Position numbers and translations under genes: made by a program
Notes under the pieces: model-generated
Told to the model about the DNA's origin: nothing
The model's input: the letters and a program-made list of their open reading frames with translations, nothing else
Database searches by the model: none
Part shown: in pieces, positions 33,984 through 42,910 of the stretch
Layout: each line of letters starts with the position of its first letter
Numbering within the stretch: position 1 is the stretch's first letter
Assembly (NCBI GenBank): GCA_905234125.1
Contig: CAJOGQ010000004.1
Span: forward strand, 1-56,722
DNA length: 56,722 nucleotides
Source: an uncultured Bacteroidaceae bacterium
Lineage (GTDB): Bacteria; Bacteroidota; Bacteroidia; Bacteroidales; Bacteroidaceae
Reading direction: 5' to 3'

Positions 33984-35357
33984 TCATTTGGGTGTTCGCT
34001 TAGGAAGCAGTCGTTTGGCTATCAACTCGACCACATCCACATTCACAGCGTTGCCCAATGCCTTAACTTTCTGCACTCGAGAGAGTTTTCCATAATTCAG
34101 TTCCTGCATGGACTGAATGCGAGCCGCCTCATTATGAGAGATATAGCGTCCCCAACGAAAGTCTTCGGGCTTGTAGGGACGCCCTTTTTTGTCCAAAGCA
34201 CCTTTGGACGGAAAAGGAGCAAAGGGCAAGATAGGCGTGGCAGTGGTGCAAAGCGTAATAGTGGGTACACAATTGATGGAACGGATGCGGATGCCTGAAG
34301 GACGTAGTTGGATGACATGATGCTTGAAGTCCCAATCCTGATTGGTTGTGCTCCATTCGAACATGCGTTGAGTGCGTGGATAAGGAAGAATCTTAGGTAA
34401 CCAAAGGTCAATCCAATCCTTGTGACGCTGGTAGAGTTCACGATTCTGCCGAATCAGGATCTTCTTAAATTCAGGAAAGGTGTCCGAATACTTGGTTCTC
34501 TGCATATAGAACGGCAGACCCGCAATCAGTTCCTCACGAGTGTCACCCTCCAACAATCGTCCGTAAGCCCCTCGACGCCCACGAAGCCGCTCAATAGACT
34601 GGAAGGCTGGAGGGACATCCTCAAACTCATAATCAGCTCCAAACTCCATCGTGAAGATGCAATGAGAAGGCATAAAGCCATCGCGTTTGGTCACGTTATA
34701 GACAAACTCTTGCCAAGCGTCAAACACAGGATGCAAATCACGACGGACAGCCACCAAACGGTCGTTGTCTTCAGGATCAACAATGGAACGCACATCGCTG
34801 ACAACATCCTTCGGAGGACGCAAAAAGTGAAAACGATGCATTCCACTTACACCCTGCTCATTGCGCAACATACCCACGATGTAGAAACGTGGACGATGCT
34901 GAGGAATGCCAAACTCATGGGGAGAATAGATATGGCTACGAATATCATAACCCAAGGCATCCAGTTTCTGCTTAATCACCTTCCAAGTGCGACCATTATC
35001 ATGTCCAGGCAGAGCAGACACATTTTCCAGAAAAATATATTTAGGATGATGATAACGCAGGATGCGACAAATCTCATCGAAGAGATTTCCACGTCCTAAT
35101 TCATCTTCAAACCCCTGCTTCTTTCCTGAGAAAGAGAATGGTTGGCAAGGGAAGCCTGCACACAAGATTTCATGAGGAGGAATATCCTCTGCCTTGATCT
35201 GGGTAATGTCGCCCTCAATGGGCACATCAGGGAAATTTAATCGATAGAGCTTCTGCAATTTAGAATTGATTTCAGAGGCGAAGACACACTGATGCCCCAA
35301 ACGGGACAGGGCGAGGTGGAAGCCTCCAAGACCAGCGAACAAATCTATAAATCTCAT
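33984..35357 (-). CDS. dcm: DNA (cytosine-5-)-methyltransferase
   Basis: The 457-residue C5 methyltransferase has the motifs in order: I DLFAGLGGFHLAL (5-17), IV GFPCQPFSFSGKKQG with catalytic Cys71, VI ENVSAL, VIII HRPRFYIVG, a long target-recognition region (about 200-380), and IX/X with ALGNAVNVDVV near the end. No restriction endonuclease, very-short-patch repair or specificity gene is nearby, so it looks like an orphan modification enzyme. It starts 16 bp after the symporter gene on the same strand and is probably co-transcribed with it. Recognition sequence unknown. Confidence 0.93.
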   Translation of the reverse strand: MRFIDLFAGLGGFHLALSRLGHQCVFASEINSKLQKLYRLNFPDVPIEGDITQIKAEDIPPHEILCAGFPCQPFSFSGKKQGFEDELGRGNLFDEICRILRYHHPKYIFLENVSALPGHDNGRTWKVIKQKLDALGYDIRSHIYSPHEFGIPQHRPRFYIVGMLRNEQGVSGMHRFHFLRPPKDVVSDVRSIVDPEDNDRLVAVRRDLHPVFDAWQEFVYNVTKRDGFMPSHCIFTMEFGADYEFEDVPPAFQSIERLRGRRGAYGRLLEGDTREELIAGLPFYMQRTKYSDTFPEFKKILIRQNRELYQRHKDWIDLWLPKILPYPRTQRMFEWSTTNQDWDFKHHVIQLRPSGIRIRSINCVPTITLCTTATPILPFAPFPSKGALDKKGRPYKPEDFRWGRYISHNEAARIQSMQELNYGKLSRVQKVKALGNAVNVDVVELIAKRLLPKRTPK

Positions 35358-35373
35358 AGTAGATGAAGGGGAG

Positions 35374-36834
35374 TTAAGGGGAAGTTATCACAGTCTTTGA
35401 CCGCATAGAAGTTACAGAGGAGTTAATGGAACAAATCCACAATCCCACAAACGTAAGAAGACCATTGAACATCAGCATCTCGTATCCGAATTTGTAGCCT
35501 GCATATTGCCAGACAATGAGGTCGATGACATAGCAGATGACAGGCGAAGCAATGGCGATATAAGGCACAACACGTTCGAGGGGCTTTCGCTTTGTGAACA
35601 AGCCAAAAGCAAAGAGTCCCAGAAGCGGGCCGTATGTGTAGGACACTATGGTATAGATCAAATCCATCACACTACCTGAACCAATAGCATTGAAGGCCAG
35701 CGTGACGATGAAAAACACCAAGAACATGCCCAAATGAACCCGTTTCCGTGTCTCCTCATCCTCTTCCTTTCCCAAGATGTCGATGCAGAAACTGGTGGTG
35801 AGTGCCGTCATCGCAGAATCAGCCGAGGAGAAGGCACTTGCAATGACGCCAATGGTGAAGAATATAAGACATGATGTTCCCAATGTACCGTTCAGAACGA
35901 TATTCGACAACAAATCATCACCCTTCTCTGGCAAGGCCATCCCTTGCTGTTGATAGAGCATCATCAGCAGAATGCCCAAAGCAAGGAACAGGAAATTGAC
36001 GGGTACGAACAGCACACCGTATGAACACATGTCCTTCTGTGCGGAACGCAAGTCCTTGCAAGTAAGGTTTTTCTGCATCATATCCTGATCAAGTCCCGTC
36101 ATCACAATAACCACGAAGATGCCAGAAAGGAACTGCTTCCAAAAGTTCTGCTTCGATGCAAAATCGTCGAACTCAAAGATACGTGAGTGAGAATCATGCC
36201 ATACAGCTGTCATGACTTGAGGGAAATCCATGTTCAGCATGTTGGCAACTTGCATCAGAATCAAGATGAGTGCCAGCAACAAGCAGAATGTCTGCAAGAA
36301 ATCTGTCCACACCAAAGCACGAATGCCGTTCTTCCGAGTATAGAGCCATATCAGCACTAAGACCACCAATACCACCACTGCGTAGGGGACAGAGATGGTG
36401 TCTGCCAAACAATACTGCAAGATGCGACACACCACATAGAACTTAGCAGATGCTCCTAAAAGTTTACTGAGAATGAAGAATGAAGAACCAGTCTTATAAC
36501 TAGTCTGACCAAAGCGATGATCAAGATAGGTGTAGATGGAAGTCAGACGAAGCCGATAATAGAGTGGCAAAAGCACAAAGGCCACAATCACATAACCCAC
36601 AATGAAGCCAAGGCACATCTGAAGATAAGTCATGTCGATGCTCATCACCCAACCAGGCACACCGATGAAAGTCAGTCCTGAGATGCTGGCACCAATCATG
36701 CCAAACGCAACCAAAGGCCAGGGCGACTGACGATTGCCACTAAAAAAAGCAGTGTTGCTTCCTCTCTTGCCCACCATACGGGAGAGAAGAAGCAATACAC
36801 TAAAGTATAATATGATGGAGATGAGAACCAGCAT
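35374..36834 (-). CDS. Sodium:solute symporter (SSS family)
   Basis: The 486-residue protein has about 13 predicted membrane helices. It carries the SSS family pattern: TFIGVPGWV near helix 2, an RILQYCLAD segment, MTGLDQDMMQKNLTCKD in the middle, and SAFSSADSAMTALTTSF near helix 9, which in the family holds sodium-site residues. The substrate cannot be assigned; sialic acid, sugars and amino acids are all transported by the family. It starts 5 bp after the double sensor kinase gene, so sensing by the kinase and uptake by this carrier may be linked. Confidence 0.9.
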   Translation of the reverse strand: MLVLISIILYFSVLLLLSRMVGKRGSNTAFFSGNRQSPWPLVAFGMIGASISGLTFIGVPGWVMSIDMTYLQMCLGFIVGYVIVAFVLLPLYYRLRLTSIYTYLDHRFGQTSYKTGSSFFILSKLLGASAKFYVVCRILQYCLADTISVPYAVVVLVVLVLIWLYTRKNGIRALVWTDFLQTFCLLLALILILMQVANMLNMDFPQVMTAVWHDSHSRIFEFDDFASKQNFWKQFLSGIFVVIVMTGLDQDMMQKNLTCKDLRSAQKDMCSYGVLFVPVNFLFLALGILLMMLYQQQGMALPEKGDDLLSNIVLNGTLGTSCLIFFTIGVIASAFSSADSAMTALTTSFCIDILGKEEDEETRKRVHLGMFLVFFIVTLAFNAIGSGSVMDLIYTIVSYTYGPLLGLFAFGLFTKRKPLERVVPYIAIASPVICYVIDLIVWQYAGYKFGYEMLMFNGLLTFVGLWICSINSSVTSMRSKTVITSP

Positions 36835-36839
36835 CCTTA

Positions 36840-39800
36840 TTATTCCGCTGGATTCTTCAATTCAGCATCAGCATAGAGCGAGAATTTAGAACCGAACCCT
36901 GGCTTGCTCTCCACATCGAGAACAAGGTCCATGCCATCAGCCAACTTCTTGGCCACATGCAAGCCCAATCCCAAGCCAGGGATAAAGCCATCGTCCTTCC
37001 AGAACAGGCCAAATGCCAATTGCTGTTTCTCCTTTGGAATACCACACCCTGTATCCTCCACAAAGAGCTCAGCCTTGTCGGAATTGAGGTGATACTGCAC
37101 ACCAATGACAATCACGCCCTTCTTGGTGAACTTCACAGCATTGCTCACCAACTGACTCAAAATATACTTCACGCGGGTGCGGTCATTGTTAATTGTGATG
37201 CCTGGCATGACGGAGATTTCATGCAGAACAACACCCTCTGGAATCAGGTCATCCCAATCGTGCTTCAATTCATGAATCAGTCCGATTGCATCAAACTCAT
37301 TCTTCACATATTGGATACGTCCGCTTTCGATACGTGAGAACATGAGGATGTCCTCAATCATGGCAGAGAGACTGGTGTTGTTTGCCTTGATAATCTTGGC
37401 ATATTCCGCCATTTCCTCAGGCGTGAAGGAATCAGGAGGCATGCTGACCAACACATCGCTAAATCCTACCACCGCATTCAGTGGCGTACGAATCTCATGG
37501 CTGATGGTCGTCAGGAAGTCCTCCTTCTGCTTAGCCTCCTCTGCCAAAAGCATTGCTTTACGCAAATCCTCTTCATATCGTTTTGTCTCATCAATGTTGA
37601 TCAAGATACCATCCACATGCTTTTGATTCGTCGCACTATCATAGATGACTACAAAGCGCAACTGCCACCAACGATAGTTGCCTGGCTTGTCCACATCAGC
37701 ATAGATTTCATGACTATGTGTACCTATAATCTCTGTTGACTGCATGATGAGTGGAACCTCTTTCGAATAGTCAGGATGGACATGAGAGATGATCTCTTTC
37801 AGACTCTCCTCAGTACGCACCAAGTGGCTATCAGCACCATGCAAAGCCATCTGGCGCATCTCTGCACGACGCGTCACACTTGCTATCAGCCCTTCAGCGG
37901 CACGATTCTTCCACGACTGCAACACAAGTACAATCGCACCAATGGCAAGGCAGAAGATAAGGCAAATGATGATCAGCGTCACATATCGATAGAATGGTGA
38001 AATCTTTTCCACTGGAGCACCCACGATAATGAATCGGTCATCATAATCGCTATACTCCATGCCCAGCTTCTCCATCGCCACATAATCCATGTAGTATTGC
38101 TTCTGGTGGGTCATACCTACAAACGAAGCCAAGTCTGCACCCTTCAGCACTTCCGATGCCACACGAGCCATATCGCTTGCCACAGTTTCATAACTTGCAA
38201 AGTAACCACATAAGAAGTCACCTTCACCGTTGGCAAACCCTGCCTTCACAGCCGTAAACTGTGGACGACCAGTCTTGTCTGCAATGGAAGAGCTGTAGAT
38301 GTCTCGCTTCAGTGCCAACGACGGATACAGCCACGAATGCACATAGATGCGGCGCAGACCCGTGTAACCTTCATCACGGTCAGACACATTGAGTGAATTT
38401 CGTTCAGGCGACTCCGTGGAATAAACCAGCACCATCACACTATCCTTCCATATCGTAGAGAACTGTTCATCAGATGACACATTAGCATGAAAGTCAGAAT
38501 TGTCGATGTATGGAGGACGTGCAATCGCCTGTCTCAGTTCCTTTCTGATCAATGAGTCTTGCAAGAAGTAGTCAAGCTCTATTTCCACACAGTTTTTACC
38601 TGTCATCTCAACAGCCAAATTGATGTTGGTACAATAATCTATCGGATCATTGATCACCACCATATTGTTGTACTTCCTGATGCTCTCCCACTCAGGATGG
38701 TGCAAACCACCCAGCACAATAGGGATGGTGTCCAGTTCAGGAGCCATGCGACGCTCTCGCCACTGAATGAAATCGTGAGCAGCACGGTCACCTTCAGTAA
38801 TGATGACATCAGGTGTCCACCCTATCTTTGTGAGTGAATCCTTAAGATGCTGATGGACTTCATCCGTTACATGGGCAGGATTTTCCAAATCGAGATAAGC
38901 CGCACGGATGTCAGCATTGATGCCTTGATTTCGGAACATCTGCAACAACTTTTCATTAAATCCCTTATAACCAGGATAATTCTTCTCATAGCTGTAGTAG
39001 ACAAGCACATTGGCTTTCTTCTCCTCATGGCCTTGACGAGACAAGCATGAAGTTGGCACGAGCAATCCAAAGCCTAAAGTGATGATGAGCAACATGCATT
39101 CCAAAATGCGGGTGAGACGGAAGAAGAACTTACTGCCATGTCCCAATTCACTCTCCACACCAATCGTTCCACCTTGCTTCTCCATAATCGTCTTACTGAT
39201 GTTCAGTCCAAGTCCCGTACCCTTATCGGTCTCGTTCACTTTCTTGTATCGCTCAAACAACATTGCCTGCTTCTCAGGTGCCACACCTATACCCGTGTCT
39301 CTCACATACACTTCAATTGTGTCTGGATCATCCTCCATGTGCTTCCAGCCTAAGGTTACACTACCCTCGGTCGTGAACTTGAAGGCATTGCTCAAGAAGT
39401 TGTTCACCACCTGCTTGGTGCGGGTCATGTCAATATTGACAGTTTCATCGGGTTCATCCATTTCGAGTTTAAACTCCAGATGGGTGGGTGCAATGATATA
39501 GTTGGTCTTGTAACACTCGTTGATGAGTTTCTGAACGGACACTGGCTTCTGGATAATTTCAAGATCACCAGTCTCAATCTGTGCCTTCTCCATCACACTG
39601 TCTATCATGTTCAGGATCATGTCCGTGTTCTGATGGATGACATCGCCATACATCTCTCGTTCACCCTCCTCGAAGGTCATACCAGGAGTAGTCAGCATGG
39701 TGGAGAATCCTGTCACAGCCCCCAGAGGCGTGCGGAGATCATGACTGATGTTGGCCAAGAAATTCTCCTTCAACGCCACTTGACTCGCCAAAATCTGCGC

Positions 39801-41429
39801 CTGTTCCAACTGTTCTTCGGTCTGCTTCTTCTGGTCGATATTGAGCAACAAGCCATAGAGTTCGCCTTTCTTTGCACTCTCTTCTGTTGCCGTGTACATT
39901 GCTTCAGCCCAATACCAATGTTCGCCATTGTCAGGCGACAAGTGCAAACGAACGGTCTTACGGCCTCGCTGATTGCGGAAATTCTTCAGGAATTCGAATG
40001 AAGCCTTGGTGTCATCATGTACAATGTGTTCCATCTCTTCCAAACTCAAATAGTTAGAAGGAAGCCCAAAATAGTTGGCGAATTGTTGGGTAACAGTGAA
40101 TCCACCTTCTTTATACACCCAAATTGTATCTTTGGCATTGGAGAACATCAAATCGTGCACTTTCTCCTCATACTGCAACTCCTCCACTAACGACATCTGC
40201 CCCTTCCACTTCCACTTCAACATGAAATATACAATGACGTAGATGATGAGACCTATCAGAAGAACAACGAGACTCACTTCGACAGCAAACCGCAATGGCT
40301 CCTCAAGATAGAAGGGCGCATTGATAATCTTAAACTGATTGCTGTACACGCCATATGACATCTTCGGATACATGTATTGCATAGCATTCCAATCCAAATA
40401 GTAGTCACTGGCATGCATGCTGATAGGCAATGACTTAGGCTTCTCACCACGCAAAATACGGACAGCGTATGCGACCTGGTCTTTCACTTGTGTTTCCGTA
40501 CTGGTGAAGTAACCACCTAAGAAAAGCAATTCTTTGGGATTATTGAATTGCTCACGGATACAAGTGAACTGAGGTCTTCCTGAACGGTCTATGATGCTAT
40601 TGCTGAAAATGTCACGTTTCACCTGCAATTGCCACATTTCCATCGCCCGCTGATAAAACCTTCCAGTACGTGCCTTGCCCACAGAGTCACTCTCCTCTTC
40701 CGTGCGATTCAGATAGGGGAAAGCACATGAAACAAAATTCACTATGGCCAAACCTGGATAGTATTTCTTCAAGTAGTCATCGTCAAAGGTTTGCAGACGG
40801 AAATCTCCATTGTTCACAAATCGGGTGGAATCCGCCAATTCTTCCTCCAACTGATGGCGCAGACGCATATCAATGTCTTTAATATCCAATTCAATGGTCA
40901 CACATTGGGTGTTGGCAATTCTCATCATCATCTCAATGTTCCGACTTAAGTCGATTCGATCCTCATAGCCCGTCATCAAAGGGAAATTATTGAGCGAATC
41001 GCGCAACAATGCATTGACACCAGCGAAAACCACTGGTATGTTCTTGAAAATAGAATCGCCCTCATGATGGGTCAGCACCCAATCCACAGCAGGATCATCA
41101 TTCAACAAGATGATTTCCGGTTTCATCACACTGATTTGGGATGATATTCTTTCCCAATCATATTGTGTGAACACCTCTCCTGGACGATGCACCATATCCA
41201 AGTATAGATGGTGGATATTAGCATTGACACCATATTCCTTGAAAGCATCCACCATATACTTGGAGAACAAATCCTTCTCTTCTCCTATACTATCCCAAGA
41301 ATGAATTACCAAAACTTTGTGGCTGGGGCCTTGTGACCTGAACTCATTAACCTTGCTACATGAACCAGTGAACAAGACCAGAACCACTATAAGTAAAGGT
41401 AGTATCTTTGATAAATAAGACTTTTTCAT
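36840..41429 (-). CDS. Tandem double sensor histidine kinase with two periplasmic binding-protein-like sensors
   Basis: One open frame of 1529 residues holds two full kinases in series. First half: N-terminal export helix (about 9-23, near Cys24), periplasmic ABC-binding-protein-like sensor (to about 380), membrane helix 383-404, PAS-like region, HisKA with His563 (NISHDLRTPLG), and HATPase with N-box 677-681, DTGIG (711) and GTGLGL (737). Second half from about 777: new export/membrane helix with Met779 and Cys795, a paralogous sensor, helix 1149-1171, PAS-like region, HisKA with His1311 (ISHEIRTPLN), DTGCG (1459) and GLGLGL. The two sensors share segments such as KRDIYSSSIADKTGRPQFTA. No receiver or output domain is present, and no response regulator gene lies nearby. 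The join looks like fusion of tandem duplicates after stop-codon loss. Confidence 0.9.
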   Translation of the reverse strand: MKKSYLSKILPLLIVVLVLFTGSCSKVNEFRSQGPSHKVLVIHSWDSIGEEKDLFSKYMVDAFKEYGVNANIHHLYLDMVHRPGEVFTQYDWERISSQISVMKPEIILLNDDPAVDWVLTHHEGDSIFKNIPVVFAGVNALLRDSLNNFPLMTGYEDRIDLSRNIEMMMRIANTQCVTIELDIKDIDMRLRHQLEEELADSTRFVNNGDFRLQTFDDDYLKKYYPGLAIVNFVSCAFPYLNRTEEESDSVGKARTGRFYQRAMEMWQLQVKRDIFSNSIIDRSGRPQFTCIREQFNNPKELLFLGGYFTSTETQVKDQVAYAVRILRGEKPKSLPISMHASDYYLDWNAMQYMYPKMSYGVYSNQFKIINAPFYLEEPLRFAVEVSLVVLLIGLIIYVIVYFMLKWKWKGQMSLVEELQYEEKVHDLMFSNAKDTIWVYKEGGFTVTQQFANYFGLPSNYLSLEEMEHIVHDDTKASFEFLKNFRNQRGRKTVRLHLSPDNGEHWYWAEAMYTATEESAKKGELYGLLLNIDQKKQTEEQLEQAQILASQVALKENFLANISHDLRTPLGAVTGFSTMLTTPGMTFEEGEREMYGDVIHQNTDMILNMIDSVMEKAQIETGDLEIIQKPVSVQKLINECYKTNYIIAPTHLEFKLEMDEPDETVNIDMTRTKQVVNNFLSNAFKFTTEGSVTLGWKHMEDDPDTIEVYVRDTGIGVAPEKQAMLFERYKKVNETDKGTGLGLNISKTIMEKQGGTIGVESELGHGSKFFFRLTRILECMLLIITLGFGLLVPTSCLSRQGHEEKKANVLVYYSYEKNYPGYKGFNEKLLQMFRNQGINADIRAAYLDLENPAHVTDEVHQHLKDSLTKIGWTPDVIITEGDRAAHDFIQWRERRMAPELDTIPIVLGGLHHPEWESIRKYNNMVVINDPIDYCTNINLAVEMTGKNCVEIELDYFLQDSLIRKELRQAIARPPYIDNSDFHANVSSDEQFSTIWKDSVMVLVYSTESPERNSLNVSDRDEGYTGLRRIYVHSWLYPSLALKRDIYSSSIADKTGRPQFTAVKAGFANGEGDFLCGYFASYETVASDMARVASEVLKGADLASFVGMTHQKQYYMDYVAMEKLGMEYSDYDDRFIIVGAPVEKISPFYRYVTLIIICLIFCLAIGAIVLVLQSWKNRAAEGLIASVTRRAEMRQMALHGADSHLVRTEESLKEIISHVHPDYSKEVPLIMQSTEIIGTHSHEIYADVDKPGNYRWWQLRFVVIYDSATNQKHVDGILINIDETKRYEEDLRKAMLLAEEAKQKEDFLTTISHEIRTPLNAVVGFSDVLVSMPPDSFTPEEMAEYAKIIKANNTSLSAMIEDILMFSRIESGRIQYVKNEFDAIGLIHELKHDWDDLIPEGVVLHEISVMPGITINNDRTRVKYILSQLVSNAVKFTKKGVIVIGVQYHLNSDKAELFVEDTGCGIPKEKQQLAFGLFWKDDGFIPGLGLGLHVAKKLADGMDLVLDVESKPGFGSKFSLYADAELKNPAE

Positions 41430-41454
41430 GTTGGTTTTCTTACAGATTGCTTTG

Positions 41455-41462
41455 CAAAGATA
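41455..41462 (-). promoter_or_regulatory. -7 box for the double kinase-symporter-methyltransferase unit
   Basis: The minus-strand sequence TATCTTTG lies 26 bp before the kinase start. Confidence 0.65.
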
Positions 41463-41546
41463 CGAAAAATAGTAATGCTACAAACAAAAATTGGGAAAAT
41501 AGCACTAAAAAAGTATCATTTTTATCACATAGGAGGCATTTCTGTC

Positions 41547-41567
41547 AACAAAAACAGCATTTTTGTT
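41547..41567 (-). terminator. Weak hairpin after the MATE exporter gene
   Basis: AACAAAAA (41547-41554) and TTTTTGTT (41560-41567) with loop CAGCA, 18 bp past the MATE stop on the minus strand. The stem is AT-rich. Confidence 0.35.
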
Positions 41568-41584
41568 CTCTTTCCTTGTGTTTT

Positions 41585-42901
41585 TTATGTACCAGAGGGG
41601 AAGAGTTCTTTCCATACCCGCTTCCTCATCAGCGTCTGACTGATACTCCTGGTTGAAAGGTAGGCAACGAATGAAATCCACAAGCCGTGATTGCCCCATA
41701 AGGGCACCAATACCACATAAAGAATAAAGAAAACCACCATGCCTGAAGCCATCGAAATAAGCATTCCCTTAGTGGCTGTCGCTCCAATGTAGACCCCATC
41801 CCAGATGAAGGCTCCCAAACCGCACAACGGGAAGAGAAGTGTCCATGGCTGATAGGTCATAGCAACTTCCACCACATTGGAATCATCGGTCAACAGCGAG
41901 AGGAAAGAATGTCCCAGCAAGAGATAGGCCAGCGTGAACACAGTCGCCACACCCCATCCCCAACGGAAGAGCCGACGAATCGTGTCGTCATAGATGGCAC
42001 GCATACGTCCTCCTATCGCCTTACCCACCATCGCCTCTCCGGCAAAGGCAAAACCGTCCATGATGTAACTGTAGAGTGTAAAGAGTTGCATCAGCATCGT
42101 GTTCACTGCCAATTCCGTATCACCTTGTTTAGCACCTGCCGAAATGAAGAAGAAGTGTACCAAAATCAAGCAGCAAGTACGCAGGAAAATATCTTTATTG
42201 ACCAAAAAGAAATGGAGCAGAGAGTCTTTTGTGATAACGAGTTTCCTACTGATATACTTATTCAACCTCAGATAGTTACGCATCAATAAGGCAAGTGCAA
42301 CTACAAGTCCGATGTACTGTGCCAAGACTGTGCCCAGTGCCACACCTTCTATCTTCATACCACCAACATAAACCAGCAGAAGGCTTGCCAAGATGTTGGC
42401 TACATTTTGGGTAATGGCAACAATCATCGGAATCCTCGAATTCTGCATGCCCACAAACCAACCCGTCAGGGCAAAGAGACTCAACGCCGCTGGAGCGCCC
42501 CATATACATATATTAAAATATGTACGCGTGAAGTCAGTCACCTCCTCCGAAGGCATGATGATCGACAGCGACAATTCCCTCACAGGAACCTGAAGACACA
42601 GCATCACCGCCGAAATGCTCAACGAGACCAATAACGCTCTCAGCAGCACACTCACCACCTCCGTCAGGTTCCGTGCCCCAAATGCCTGAGCCGTCATACC
42701 ACTCGTGCCCATCCGCAAGAAGGCAAACATCCAATAAATAATGTTGAAGAGCATACCCCCCACCGCAATGGCACCAATATACGCAGGTGAACCAAGATGT
42801 CCAGTAATGGCGACATCCACTAAACCCAGCAAAGGAACCGTGATGTTTGACACGATGCTCGGCAAGGCAATTACTAAGATTTGTCGGTCCCGAAGTTTCA
42901 T
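41585..42901 (-). CDS. MATE family efflux transporter
   Basis: The 438-residue protein has 12 predicted helices in two repeats, starting IALPSIVSNITVPLLGLVDVAITGHLG, the usual MATE helix 1 signature. It should export cationic compounds or other drugs with sodium or proton exchange; DinF-like members are the nearest by pattern. It starts 9 bp after the FAD oxidoreductase stop on the same strand, so the two form an operon. Confidence 0.92.
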   Translation of the reverse strand: MKLRDRQILVIALPSIVSNITVPLLGLVDVAITGHLGSPAYIGAIAVGGMLFNIIYWMFAFLRMGTSGMTAQAFGARNLTEVVSVLLRALLVSLSISAVMLCLQVPVRELSLSIIMPSEEVTDFTRTYFNICIWGAPAALSLFALTGWFVGMQNSRIPMIVAITQNVANILASLLLVYVGGMKIEGVALGTVLAQYIGLVVALALLMRNYLRLNKYISRKLVITKDSLLHFFLVNKDIFLRTCCLILVHFFFISAGAKQGDTELAVNTMLMQLFTLYSYIMDGFAFAGEAMVGKAIGGRMRAIYDDTIRRLFRWGWGVATVFTLAYLLLGHSFLSLLTDDSNVVEVAMTYQPWTLLFPLCGLGAFIWDGVYIGATATKGMLISMASGMVVFFILYVVLVPLWGNHGLWISFVAYLSTRSISQTLMRKRVWKELFPSGT

Positions 42902-42910
42902 TCTTATCTC

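Noticed and set aside
33984..35357. Restriction-modification system
   Set aside because: Neighbouring genes are a symporter and a DUF5715 protein; no endonuclease or specificity subunit was found within the window.
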